Under the pieces are notes generated by a model. The model worked only from the letters and a program-made list of their open reading frames with translations. It was not told the DNA's origin and searched no databases. This document shows, in pieces, positions 37,631 through 47,687 of a stretch of 56,194 bases of DNA. Numbering within the stretch: the stretch's first letter is position 1; each line of letters starts with the position of its first letter. A program made the translations under genes and the position numbers. The stretch covers positions 134,857 to 191,050 of the forward strand of contig PAIH01000057.1 of NCBI GenBank assembly GCA_002711105.1. Reading direction: 5' to 3'. This DNA is from Planctomycetota bacterium. GTDB lineage: Bacteria > Planctomycetota > UBA8108 > UBA1146.

Positions 37631-40600
37631 TCAATCCAGGTACAGGAATTCGCTCGAGGAAATAAGTGCCTGAGCGTATGCATGCCATGCGGATTCCACC
37701 GGGTCGTCAGTTTTATCGGGAGAATCCGATCGATCTTGCCCTGGAGAGGACTCGATGTACTCGCGGACATTGTTGACGAATCCGAGGGCTCTCACCACCT
37801 CCGTTTCAGTGGCTTCACGACATAGGATCCGTCGGTGCATCTCTTGCACCCTGTCACTTTCTTTCTCGATCTGAGCGAGAACTTCGCGTGCGATGACTAA
37901 CGCAGAATCGAGAACCATTGGCGAGTTAAGAAAGAACAGTGCCTGGTGTGGAACTACGGTGGAGTATCGCGTAGCGATCGGTGCGGAGGGGTCGTTGTAA
38001 TCGAACGCACTGAACAGTTCGTACATCGCATTGCGAACCACCGGCAAATAGATGGAGCGACGAGGAACATCGTAGCGCGCCTGGTTGTTCGACTGGTCGT
38101 TGGTGACGTAGCCACGGTTACCCGTCATCAGGAGGGTGCCACCCATTTCACGGTCGAGAGTCCCGCTCACCGCCAGCACCGAATCGCGCACCGCCTCGGC
38201 ACGCAGGCGGTGACGGTTTTGTCGCCACAGCAGACGGTTCTCTGGATCGATTTCGTCAGCTGCGGGATCCTCGATGACCTGCTGCCTCCAGGTCGATGTG
38301 GTGAGGATTCTGCGGACCATCTTCTTGATCGACCATCCGCCGGAAACGAAGTCTTGAGCGAGATGATCGAGCAATTCCGGATGACTGGGCCGATCGCCAC
38401 GGATACCAAAGTTGGAGGGGGTCGCCACCAGCGCACCACCAAACAGTTCCAGCCAGATTCGGTTCACCGCGACCCGGGAAGTCAAAGGATGATCCGGGTG
38501 GGTCATCCAGCGTGCCAGTTCGAGGCGACCACTGTGTCCTTCCGGCAACTCCATCGCCGGCACCAGGTGTTCTGTAACCTGCAATGCTCCACGCGGAACC
38601 GGTTCCTTGGCCAGTCGTAGATGGCTTCCACGTATATGGACCGGGAGATCGGCGACATTCCCATCCCGGACCCCCAGCGCCATCTGCGGCGGCGGTGGTT
38701 TCTGACCATCATGCTCGGCCAGGGTGGCCGTCATCTGCTCGATGGGTTCTCGAAGTTCTGGCGGAGCCGCCTTCTCCGCCAGACCCAGTGCCTCAAACCA
38801 GGGTCCGGCAGTCGATCGAAGCTGTTTAGAAATCGGCTGTAAAGCCTCTACCTGAGCTTCGTCCTTCGCCTCGGAAGCCTCCACCAGACGCTGGTAAACC
38901 GAAGCGACCTCACTTCGGTTGGTGGGAGTCGAGGCCAGCAAGATCGTCCGCACCTGTTCAGGCAAAGAACTCAGATCCACTGCTGCCATCGTCTCGTTCC
39001 ACCAGCTGGTCACCGCCTCACCATCCGTCAGTTGCTGCTGGCAAAACTGGATCCACGGGCTCCACAGTGGATCTTCTTGATGGGTCGGGCGCGTCAGAAA
39101 ATCGACCCAGCCGCCAACAATCAACGGATCCTGAACATCGGGCCATCCTTCAGCGGGAACCAGTCGAATCCGATCGAGGTGCGGCACTGCTCCTTGTCGC
39201 TCAAGACGAATTTCGACTTCCCCCGCATCGAGCTGAAGCTGCGCCTGAGATTCCCAGAACAGGTGTGTAGTGGTCCAGCCACCGGTGACTGTCTTGAGAG
39301 CTTCTTTTGAAATCACCTCGCCATCGACCAGCAACCGCATCGGTCGCTTCTCCTTGGCCGCATAACGGACCTCGACGGACCACAACCCAGGAGCGGGAAC
39401 TCGCAGTTTCCAGGTCGCCTGCTGGATACCGCTCTTGACCGAGTGCAACACGGGGATTTTGTCGGTGCCGTAGTTTGAACGGTTTTCGCCCAGGGTCGTG
39501 GAAACGGTCTGGGTGACCCCGGAGATGGCGATCTGATCAGTAGCTATTTGTGCAGCCAGCAGGTGTTTGCCAACCTCGCGCGGCAGGATCCGTTCGAGAT
39601 CGGCTCTAAGTGCCTTCTTCTCCATATCCAGCTGCTTGGTCAATTCCGATCGGCGACTCTCCCAATGCTTGCGATCCTGCTGTTGCTGGGGGGTTTCCAG
39701 TGAGATCTCACGCCACTTCGCGACCGTCTTCAGGTTCTCCATCGTGCTGGTCGAGCGAAAGATGCCCGCCATCGCGTAGTAGTCCTTGGCTGGAATCGGA
39801 TCGAACTTGTGATCGTGACAGCGAGCGCAACCGACGGTCATCGCCAGAAAAGCACGTGAAGCCACATCGAGTTGCTCGTCCACCACATCGATGGCCAGTT
39901 TCGCCTCGTCCTGCTCTGCCAGCATCTTCGGCCCCAGAGTAAGGAATCCGGTGGCGATCCTTTGATCTTGCCAGGCTTCCTGCTCGCCAGTCTCGGGTAG
40001 CAAATCACCCGCGATCTGCTCGATCAGAAATTGATCGTACGGCTTGTCATCGTTGAGGGAGCGAATCACATAATCGCGGTAACGCCATGCTTCACCGAAA
40101 GCGAGGTTTTCATCGAGACCGTTCGAATCGGCGTAACGAGCCAGATCGAGCCATGAACGCGCCCATCTCTCACCGAAGGCGGAAGAATCGAGCAAATCAT
40201 CGATGAAGTGGTCGAACACTTCGGGATCATCCGACGCTGACAATTGCTGGAGTCGGTCCCATGGCAACGGTAGGCCTGTGAGTAGTTGATGAGCCCGCAG
40301 CGCCAGCACCGAAAGGGGAGCTTCCGGGGCCAAAGTAAGATCATTTTGTTCCAGCTTCTCAAGAACAAATGCGTCGATAGGGTCACGAACTCGACCGATT
40401 GCCCGCACCTCGGGAGTAGCGGGATCTCCCACTGGCCTGAATGCCCAGTGGTCTCTCGACTTTTCCAGGTCGATCTTCTTCCCGAAGTCTTTCTTCTGAT
40501 CAAGTGGATTCACCGGTTCATCACGCGGGTCATGAGCTCCCATGCGAATCCATTGCGCCAACGACTGGATCTCTTCGGTCGACAGCACTTCCCCGGGTGG

Positions 40601-40930
40601 CATCGAAAGATCTGGTTCGGTGCCGTTGACGGCTCTCAGCAGCAGACTCTTCCCCGGATCACCCGGCACCACCGCAGGCCCTCGTTCTCCGCCGATACGG
40701 ATGCCATCCCGGAAGTCGACTCGCAAACCACTCTCGATCTTCTCCGAACGCCCGCTGTGACAGGAGTAGCACCGCTGCGCCAGCAACGGCCGAATCTCAC
40801 GTTCAAACTGGTCAAGGGCTCCAGGGGGGGGCTCCTCGCCACCACCGGCCACCAGTAACGGCGGCAGGATTAATATCCCCAGCAGTGCCCTGGGCAGAGA
40901 TTTCAGCACGATGGAAAGCCATGGCGGCAT
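37631..40930 (-). CDS. PSD1/DUF1549-DUF1553 planctomycete cytochrome C-type protein
   Basis: Heme motif RCYSCHSG; RDPIDAFVLEKLEQ; RWARSWLDLARYADSNG; second CARCH; C-terminal DUF1553 region NRIWLELFGGALVATPSNFGIRGDRPSHPELLDHLAQDF. Confidence 0.95.
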   Translation of the reverse strand: MPPWLSIVLKSLPRALLGILILPPLLVAGGGEEPPPGALDQFEREIRPLLAQRCYSCHSGRSEKIESGLRVDFRDGIRIGGERGPAVVPGDPGKSLLLRAVNGTEPDLSMPPGEVLSTEEIQSLAQWIRMGAHDPRDEPVNPLDQKKDFGKKIDLEKSRDHWAFRPVGDPATPEVRAIGRVRDPIDAFVLEKLEQNDLTLAPEAPLSVLALRAHQLLTGLPLPWDRLQQLSASDDPEVFDHFIDDLLDSSAFGERWARSWLDLARYADSNGLDENLAFGEAWRYRDYVIRSLNDDKPYDQFLIEQIAGDLLPETGEQEAWQDQRIATGFLTLGPKMLAEQDEAKLAIDVVDEQLDVASRAFLAMTVGCARCHDHKFDPIPAKDYYAMAGIFRSTSTMENLKTVAKWREISLETPQQQQDRKHWESRRSELTKQLDMEKKALRADLERILPREVGKHLLAAQIATDQIAISGVTQTVSTTLGENRSNYGTDKIPVLHSVKSGIQQATWKLRVPAPGLWSVEVRYAAKEKRPMRLLVDGEVISKEALKTVTGGWTTTHLFWESQAQLQLDAGEVEIRLERQGAVPHLDRIRLVPAEGWPDVQDPLIVGGWVDFLTRPTHQEDPLWSPWIQFCQQQLTDGEAVTSWWNETMAAVDLSSLPEQVRTILLASTPTNRSEVASVYQRLVEASEAKDEAQVEALQPISKQLRSTAGPWFEALGLAEKAAPPELREPIEQMTATLAEHDGQKPPPPQMALGVRDGNVADLPVHIRGSHLRLAKEPVPRGALQVTEHLVPAMELPEGHSGRLELARWMTHPDHPLTSRVAVNRIWLELFGGALVATPSNFGIRGDRPSHPELLDHLAQDFVSGGWSIKKMVRRILTTSTWRQQVIEDPAADEIDPENRLLWRQNRHRLRAEAVRDSVLAVSGTLDREMGGTLLMTGNRGYVTNDQSNNQARYDVPRRSIYLPVVRNAMYELFSAFDYNDPSAPIATRYSTVVPHQALFFLNSPMVLDSALVIAREVLAQIEKESDRVQEMHRRILCREATETEVVRALGFVNNVREYIESSPGQDRSDSPDKTDDPVESAWHAYAQALISSSEFLYLD

Positions 40931-41071
40931 GTGGCGATCCTCCCCATTTCACGCGAGCCAAATCTCACTCCATCCTAGCCTTTCCAGGGCACGGGAACTA
41001 CCAAGGGAGCAACTGTTGCGGAGGCCCCAGGAACAGGGACAATCAGGGCAATCAAGGAGTCGGAGTCACTG

Positions 41072-41926
41072 TTGGATTGTTCGCCGTCACATCAAAATAC
41101 CAAGTTAAAGCCTCCACTTATCAGCCGCGTCTGCGCCTGGTTGCTATTACCACTGTTTAGTTTGCCCCTCTTCAGCGGTTGTTCCATCTCAACAGAGGTC
41201 CAACAAGAACTGAGAGTAAAGTCCTCCTTCTCCGCTGCCCGTGCCGCTTCGCGGGGCTCGATCGTGACCGAATCGTCGGGACTGGCTTCGACCGTCGATC
41301 TTGACCAGTTCGGAGCATCCGACTCCTCCCTCACGATCGCGGCGAGAGTCGAACTTGATCATGGCCCACTGAGCTTCTTCATCGATCAGGTCGGCACTTC
41401 AAGCGATGGTCAAGGATCGTTCGAAGGCGCTCTGGGGGGAGCCGATCTCCCCGCCGATGAGTATGGGCTAGAATCCGATCTGGTCACATCCCGAATCATG
41501 ATTGCATTCCCGCTGCCGAATTTTGATCCAGAGTCTTCACGCCCTCTCGATCTGCGAATCCTTGCTGGGTTGAATTTGACCGAGCTTCGCGTCGCTCTGC
41601 ATTCGATCGCTTCGCCAACCACGTTCTCCGAGATCGACGAACTGGCTCCCGCTCCGATCCTCGGAGTTCATGCCAACTACACCATCAATCCCGACTGGAA
41701 TGTTGACGCAATCTTCACGGTATTACCGCTTTCTGAGATCACAGATTACGACGCAAAATGCCTCGACAGTCTGGTCAGGATTGGCTGGGCTCCTTCACTG
41801 GATTGGGAAGTGTTCGTAGGTGCCCGGAATCACTCGGTAGAGTTGGTCGGAGAACAAGCCGGAAGGCCAACGGAAATCGATCTGCAACTGGAACTTGTGG
41901 AGATCGGTGTATCCTACAAATTTTGA
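41072..41926 (+). CDS. Predicted lipoprotein with barrel-like C-terminus
   Basis: Hydrophobic leader LLLPLFSLPLFSGCS lipobox; ends LELVEIGVSYKF. Confidence 0.5.
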   Translation: MDCSPSHQNTKLKPPLISRVCAWLLLPLFSLPLFSGCSISTEVQQELRVKSSFSAARAASRGSIVTESSGLASTVDLDQFGASDSSLTIAARVELDHGPLSFFIDQVGTSSDGQGSFEGALGGADLPADEYGLESDLVTSRIMIAFPLPNFDPESSRPLDLRILAGLNLTELRVALHSIASPTTFSEIDELAPAPILGVHANYTINPDWNVDAIFTVLPLSEITDYDAKCLDSLVRIGWAPSLDWEVFVGARNHSVELVGEQAGRPTEIDLQLELVEIGVSYKF

Positions 41927-42017
41927 TTCCCATATAGGCCTGAAGAGTCCGGCGAAGTGCAAGATGACCAACAGTTCAAAGAGCCGATCGAGATCATACC
42001 CACTGGGGGCGTAGAAT

Positions 42018-42713
42018 ATGGTCAACCAGAAAGAACGGGTCCTGCTCGTCGAAGACGAAGGAGATATTCGTGACGTGATCGAGTACAACCTCGAACGCGA
42101 GGGCTATCTGACCCTGGCATTCGACAACGGTGAAGCTGGTCTCGAAGCGATTCGGAACGAATCTCCTGATCTGGTCCTGCTCGACCTGATGTTACCTGGA
42201 ATCGATGGCTTAGAAATCTGTCGACAGATCAAAGAAGATCCCACCACCCGAGATATTCCCATCATCATGATCACCGCCAAAACCGAAGAGAGTGACGTAG
42301 TACTGGGACTCGGTGTCGGAGCTGATGACTACGTCAACAAACCTTTCAGTCCCCAGGAACTCATCGCCAGGGTGAAGTCCGTCCTCAGGAGAGCTCCTCT
42401 CAAGCAGACCCTCGAGGACAAGTCTCTGATCAACCGCCATGGACTGGTCATCGATCAATCGCGCCACAAGGTGACGAGCGCAGGAGAACAGATCACCCTT
42501 ACAGCAACAGAATTCCGCCTTCTTCATTTTTTCGCCTCGCATCCAGGCCGGGTATTCAGCAGGGATCACCTGTTAAGTCGGGTCATCGGCGATGACGCGG
42601 TGGTCATCGATCGCAATATCGACGTCCACGTGCGTTCGATTCGCAAAAAAATGGGCGCATTGCGAGGCCTGATCGAAACGGTACGTGGTGTCGGATACCG
42701 ATTCAAAGACTAG
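42018..42713 (+). CDS. phoB: OmpR/PhoB-family response regulator
   Basis: VLLVEDEGDIRDVIEYNL, LVLLDLMLPGIDGLEICRQIK, winged helix FRLLHFFASHPGRVFSRDHLL...VDVHVRSIRKKMG-type region. Confidence 0.93.
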   Translation: MVNQKERVLLVEDEGDIRDVIEYNLEREGYLTLAFDNGEAGLEAIRNESPDLVLLDLMLPGIDGLEICRQIKEDPTTRDIPIIMITAKTEESDVVLGLGVGADDYVNKPFSPQELIARVKSVLRRAPLKQTLEDKSLINRHGLVIDQSRHKVTSAGEQITLTATEFRLLHFFASHPGRVFSRDHLLSRVIGDDAVVIDRNIDVHVRSIRKKMGALRGLIETVRGVGYRFKD

Positions 42714-44139
42714 GAAACCCAGTCGTCTGCTCTGGCGTCTCTATACCAGTTACGCAATTCTCATCGTTGTCATGGGATCCGCTTTCGGCCTTCTCGCCCG
42801 AGAACATTTCAGCGACAACCCCGAGGCAGCTGGCAAAATCATCTTGTTGAGTTGCATCGTCGCGACGGTACTCGCTCTCATACTGGGGAATCTCCTCCAA
42901 CGGAAGGTTTCTGGACAGCTGGAACCTCTCACCCAGGTAGCGGAAGCATACTCTCGAGGCGATTTCTCCCAGCGAGCACCCCTGATTCTCGATTCGGAGA
43001 CAGATCGGCTTGCCTGTGCCCTCAACAGTCTCGCCGATGATCTTCAGGAGCAGATCGGCTCGCTGCGCGCCGAGCACAATCGGCTCCGCGTGATCCTGGG
43101 AGGGATGAAGGACGGAATCGTCGCCATCGATAACGGTGAGCGAATCGTACTCATTAACCCAATCGCCTCCCGCCTCCTCAATATCGAGCACCGCAGCAAC
43201 AGAGGACGGGAGATTCTCGAGGCCATTCGTTCCAACAAGGTCAACGATTTATTGCTGAATACCCTTCGCACCCAGCGGCCTTCGGAATCTGAATTCCAGA
43301 TGATCACCCCGCTGGGAGAGAGAACGATCGTCGCCTACACAAGCCCCCTGATGGATGCTTCACAGGAAGTCACCGGAGCTCTCGCCGTATTTCATGACAT
43401 CACTGAGGTGAGGCGGCTGGAGATGGTCCGGCAAGACTTCGTCGCCAACGTCTCCCATGAACTCAAGACTCCCATCACAGCGATCCGCGGACTGGCCGAG
43501 ACTCTGGAAGAAGACCCCTCGATGGCCTCGGATACGAGGGTTCGATTCACCAGAAAAATTACCAAGCAATCCCATCGACTCTCGCTGCTGGTCTCTGATC
43601 TGCTGGCCCTGGCGCGGCTCGAGGAGCACTCCGGATCTGACGGTTTTGCTCCGATGGACCTGAGAACCGTGGTGCAGGAACGAATTACCTCTCTCTCGAG
43701 ACTGGAGACCCACCAGATCCAGGCACGGGTGACTTCAGATCTGGGAAAACAACCGTTACTGGTACTCGGTGAAGAGGAAGAACTTCGTCAGGCGATTGGA
43801 AACCTCATCGATAACGCGCTCAAGTACACGCCGGCAGATGGTGAAGTCCAGGTCAGCACCGGGATCACTGATGACAAAGTTCACATCGAGGTACGAGATT
43901 CCGGGATTGGCATAGGAACGGAACATCTGGAGAGAATTTTTGAACGTTTTTACCGGGTCGACAAGGCACGTTCGCGAGAAGTGGGCGGAACCGGTCTGGG
44001 ACTCTCCATCGTCAAGCATGTTTGCATCAATCACGGCGGGGACATCACCGTCAAGAGTGAAGAAGGAGCAGGCAGCGTCTTCAGGATGCAGATCCCGCTT
44101 ATCCCTAGCAAAAAGATACACGCAGCGCCGCAGAGCTGA
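42685..44139 (+). CDS. phoR: PhoR-like sensor histidine kinase
   Basis: Two TM, HAMP/PAS, H-box FVANVSHELKTPITAIRGLAETL, N-box NLIDNALKYTP, G-boxes; overlaps phoB by 29 bp. Confidence 0.93.
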   Translation: MVSDTDSKTRKPSRLLWRLYTSYAILIVVMGSAFGLLAREHFSDNPEAAGKIILLSCIVATVLALILGNLLQRKVSGQLEPLTQVAEAYSRGDFSQRAPLILDSETDRLACALNSLADDLQEQIGSLRAEHNRLRVILGGMKDGIVAIDNGERIVLINPIASRLLNIEHRSNRGREILEAIRSNKVNDLLLNTLRTQRPSESEFQMITPLGERTIVAYTSPLMDASQEVTGALAVFHDITEVRRLEMVRQDFVANVSHELKTPITAIRGLAETLEEDPSMASDTRVRFTRKITKQSHRLSLLVSDLLALARLEEHSGSDGFAPMDLRTVVQERITSLSRLETHQIQARVTSDLGKQPLLVLGEEEELRQAIGNLIDNALKYTPADGEVQVSTGITDDKVHIEVRDSGIGIGTEHLERIFERFYRVDKARSREVGGTGLGLSIVKHVCINHGGDITVKSEEGAGSVFRMQIPLIPSKKIHAAPQS

Positions 44140-44143
44140 TGCT

Positions 44144-45490
44144 TTACAGATCCAGCCTTCTCGACAGATTGGATGCTATTTTTCGATCCGGGTCGATCCG
44201 TTGCCTCAAGTCCTTGAAACGAGAAAGGTCGGGATACATTCGGGCCAGCAATCCCGGCGTAAGGGTCGAGTCCTTCGCCAGGTATACCTTGCCTCCTTGA
44301 TCAGCAACTTCTTCATTGAGTCGCCGGAGAAGGTTCTCAGAATCCTGGTCGGCTCGAATGTCCATCGTCAGGGTTATTCCCTGGTCCGGGAATGACAGCC
44401 AGCCACCGCCACTCCGCATACACTTGGCCACCACCAGAGTCGGCCCCAGGGCACCAGAACAAGCCATCTTCAACAAGTTTCGAATCGCCTGTGGACTGGA
44501 TTCAGGTGGAAGTAACGACTGGTGTTGATGGAATCCTCTCGGCTGGTAGAGGCGCTTCCAGTTCGACCATCGCTCCAGCGGAAAGAGCAACTGATCAAGC
44601 TTCCAGGGACGAGAATGATCACCTCCCCTGGTAAAACTATAGCGAAGCTGATTGTGCCACCGGAGAGTCCGTGGAGTCAGCATTCTCCCCAAGCCGGGTG
44701 GGAAAGGACAACCACGGGAGAGGTTCCAGACGGTCTTCTCATTTCCAGAGCCTGTCACCGGGGTTCCGGCTACCACGATCCCACGCCCAAAAGAAGCACC
44801 GCTCGAAGTTGGATCGATCCAGGCAGCAACATGCTCCTGTCGTTGTGCCTGACGATGAAGTTGATCCAGCGAAGTTTCCAGATCTGGAGTACTCGTCACC
44901 TCAACCAACGCTCGTGGACCAGCAAACGGAATCACCTGAAGCTGGGCAGCCAGGATCATACCGGTCAATCCCACTCCTCCGATGGTCCCCTCGAACAGCT
45001 CTTGATTGTGACTCCGATCACAATCGACGACTTCTCCACTCGAAAGTAGGAGTTGAAAGGAATCGGTAACATCACGAAAGGAGCCACGATTCAGATGATT
45101 CTTGCCGTGAGCATCCGCTGCAATCAATCCACCCACGGTTGCATCGAGGACACCCGGAACCACGGGTAAGGTAAGACCCTCGGACGCAAGAGTGGATAAC
45201 AAATTTCTCAAGGTCAAAGCAGAAGAAACGATGACGGAATCAGAACTCTCTGAACTCGTTTCGCTCACCTGGGGGCGATCCAGGAGTAACAAATGACCCT
45301 GATCAAGAATGGCCGCATCGCCGTAGGAACAACCCGCTCCTCGCGGTAACCAGAGCTTCGATTCCTTTGCTTGCTGACTGGCCTCCGTCGAATCCGCACA
45401 GCGAATCACCTGACAACGCGCGTGACAGGTCCCTGCCCAGCCGGAGATGGAACTCCACTTCGGTAGATGTTCCTCATTGGTGGCCGACAG
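44144..45490 (-). CDS. DprE1-like FAD-linked oxidoreductase (possible CTG start at 45490)
   Basis: LPRGAGCSYGDAAI, DATVGGLIAADAHGKNHLNRGSFRDVTDSFQLLLSSGE, GTIGGVGLTGMILAA, C-terminal YLAKDSTLTPGLLARMYPDLSRFKDLRQRIDPDRKIASNLSRRLDL. ORF track extends to 45694 across mqnD. Confidence 0.85.
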   Translation of the reverse strand: MSATNEEHLPKWSSISGWAGTCHARCQVIRCADSTEASQQAKESKLWLPRGAGCSYGDAAILDQGHLLLLDRPQVSETSSESSDSVIVSSALTLRNLLSTLASEGLTLPVVPGVLDATVGGLIAADAHGKNHLNRGSFRDVTDSFQLLLSSGEVVDCDRSHNQELFEGTIGGVGLTGMILAAQLQVIPFAGPRALVEVTSTPDLETSLDQLHRQAQRQEHVAAWIDPTSSGASFGRGIVVAGTPVTGSGNEKTVWNLSRGCPFPPGLGRMLTPRTLRWHNQLRYSFTRGGDHSRPWKLDQLLFPLERWSNWKRLYQPRGFHQHQSLLPPESSPQAIRNLLKMACSGALGPTLVVAKCMRSGGGWLSFPDQGITLTMDIRADQDSENLLRRLNEEVADQGGKVYLAKDSTLTPGLLARMYPDLSRFKDLRQRIDPDRKIASNLSRRLDL

Positions 45491-45542
45491 GCTGGCCTCC
45501 TTCCTGGTGTCAGCAGAGATACGTCGTGGAGACGGGTTTCGT

Positions 45543-46391
45543 TTAGACGATGAACTCCGGTTCCGAAACCTCCGGAACTGCGCCGGCCCCCGCACCCATG
45601 CGGAGAAAGCGGCATACCGCCTCACGACCGTCATCTCCATAATCGAGGGTCCTCTGATTGACGTACATACCGACGAACCGGTCGGTCTGCTCACGAGTCA
45701 ATCCTCGGTTGTATTTTTCAGCATACTGGAGAGCTTCTTCACGATGCTCCAGTGCATAGGCGATGCTCTCGCGCAAGATCCTGGAGATCTCACGGATATG
45801 TTGCTCGCCAAGATCCCTGCGGATGGCATTGCCCCCCAGAGGTAGCGGAAGGCCGTTCTGGCTCTGTGCCCACCACTGCCCCAGATCAACCACGGGGAAA
45901 TAACCCTCTTGCTCGTAGGTGACCTGGCCCTCGTGGATGATCACTCCGGCCTGGTAGTCACCACAATCAATCTTCTCCATGATCTCGTCAAAGGGGACCA
46001 CCTCGGTATTTGCCTCTGGCATCCAGAGTTTCAGTGCCAGAGCAGCACTGGTCCAATCTCCTGGCACCGCGATGGGACACGATTGCAGATCTTCCCTGGA
46101 TCGAGGCTCACGGGTGATCAGCACCGGACCGTACCCCTCACCCATGCTGGCACCATGATTCAACAATGCGTAGCGGTCTGCGAGGTGGGCATAGGCGTGA
46201 ATAGAAATGGCAGTCACCTCGTGACGGCCTTCGACCGCATGGCGGTTGAGTGTCTCGATATCCGCCATCACGTGATCGAACTCGTAGTCCCCGGTGTCCA
46301 CTTTTCCTTCGCCGATGGCGAAATGCATGAACGCATCATCAGAATCAGGGCTGTGAGCGATGACGACCTTCACGGAGGCTCCTTTCGCCAT
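45543..46391 (-). CDS. mqnD: 1,4-dihydroxy-6-naphthoate synthase-like (MqnD, futalosine menaquinone pathway)
   Basis: AHSPDSDDAFMHFAIGEGK, EVTAISIHAYAHLADRYALLNHGASMGEGYGPVL, GVIIHEGQVTYE, QRTLDYGDDGR. Confidence 0.88.
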   Translation of the reverse strand: MAKGASVKVVIAHSPDSDDAFMHFAIGEGKVDTGDYEFDHVMADIETLNRHAVEGRHEVTAISIHAYAHLADRYALLNHGASMGEGYGPVLITREPRSREDLQSCPIAVPGDWTSAALALKLWMPEANTEVVPFDEIMEKIDCGDYQAGVIIHEGQVTYEQEGYFPVVDLGQWWAQSQNGLPLPLGGNAIRRDLGEQHIREISRILRESIAYALEHREEALQYAEKYNRGLTREQTDRFVGMYVNQRTLDYGDDGREAVCRFLRMGAGAGAVPEVSEPEFIV

Positions 46392-46579
46392 TTACTGAGG
46401 CAGGTGCTCAAAAGCCAGAGGAATCGAGAATAGCCGCTCCCATCGCTGGGGGCTAGCAGACCCGGATGCTAGTTTACTTGCGATCATCGGGCGGAAAATC
46501 TATTCTCAGGGTACCATTGGCACTCCGAGGAATGGAATCCGCAGCGGATTCTGATCGTCGGCAAATCTGGAGATATGAA

Positions 46580-46813
46580 ATGGCAGATCCTGCAAACAAG
46601 GTCGAGAGTAACGTACCAGGCGCTTGGTACGTCGACGAAGAATGTATCGATTGCGACCTTTGCCGAACCACAGCACCGGACAATTTCCGGGCCAATGAGG
46701 ACGAGGGGTATTCCTACGTCTATAAGCAACCAGCGTCTCCCGAAGAAGCAGAGCTTTGCGAGCAGGCGAAAGAAGAATGTCCCGTCGAGGCGATCGGTGA
46801 AGACGGAGCCTAG
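46580..46813 (+). CDS. Single-cluster 4Fe-4S ferredoxin (~77 aa)
   Basis: CIDCDLCRTTAPDNF ... CEQAKEECPVEAIGEDGA; start ATG 46580 (MADPANK). Confidence 0.9.
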   Translation: MADPANKVESNVPGAWYVDEECIDCDLCRTTAPDNFRANEDEGYSYVYKQPASPEEAELCEQAKEECPVEAIGEDGA

Positions 46814-46817
46814 TTCG

Positions 46818-47672
46818 TCAGAAGCCCAGTCTCTCAGCTAGTTCCCCGGCGATGTGCTCTGTGCCGGAAACTGCTTGGCCGAGAAATCCATCCTGAAGTG
46901 GGAGTGGTTCGCTGGCGATAAGAACGGAACCTGCAGCGAGCAGTATCGGTTCGACAGCCGCAAGGTCATAAAGTGCCACCCGCGGATCGACCATTCCGTC
47001 GCAAACTCCTTCCGCCACCAACATGTGCCCCAGCCAATCTCCATAGCCACGGTTTCTTCTCGAAGATGCAATGATGTCGGTGAAGGGGTCCCACAACCCA
47101 GCACTCTGGATGTGTTTCAAGCCGCCGTGAGTGATGAATGCTTCTTCCAGACGAGGACAGGGGCGGCTTTTAAGCTGCTGTGCACGTGTTGAATCTCTTG
47201 TGGTCCCCGGGCCCTTCCAGGCACCCAATCCGGGACCTCCCCACCAACTTAGCCCTTGTTGTTCTGGCGGCCCATCCAGGGCCCCCAGCATCGAGGCATG
47301 AACCAAACCGAGAACCGGTAGACCGTCCAGTTGCAGACCGACCAGTACCGCAAAGTGAGGTACGCCATCGATAAAATTTTGGGTGCCATCGATGGGATCG
47401 ATGATCCAGCGGTCGCGCGAATCGCCTTCATGACCATACTCTTCACCGAAGATCCCCAGTTCCGGGGCGCCTTGCTGGAGGATCTCTCGCATCGCCTGCT
47501 CCGCCTCCTGGTCCGCGCGAGTCACTGGCGTCCCATCCAGTTTCGAATCCACATTGAGATTGTGATCGTGGAAGTGTTTCCGCGAGATTTCCCCGGCGAC
47601 CCGGGCAGCATGGAAAGCCACCTCGAAAAGTAGTTCCAGTTCGACGATTTTCTGCTGCCGTGCGGAGCTCAC
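46818..47672 (-). CDS. Inositol monophosphatase family (histidinol-phosphatase-like)
   Basis: GTPVTRADQEAEQ, GIFGEEYG, WIIDPIDGTQNFIDGVPHF, GDWLGHMLVAEGVCDGMVD. Confidence 0.92.
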   Translation of the reverse strand: MSSARQQKIVELELLFEVAFHAARVAGEISRKHFHDHNLNVDSKLDGTPVTRADQEAEQAMREILQQGAPELGIFGEEYGHEGDSRDRWIIDPIDGTQNFIDGVPHFAVLVGLQLDGLPVLGLVHASMLGALDGPPEQQGLSWWGGPGLGAWKGPGTTRDSTRAQQLKSRPCPRLEEAFITHGGLKHIQSAGLWDPFTDIIASSRRNRGYGDWLGHMLVAEGVCDGMVDPRVALYDLAAVEPILLAAGSVLIASEPLPLQDGFLGQAVSGTEHIAGELAERLGF

Positions 47673-47687
47673 GAGACCTTCTCTTCC

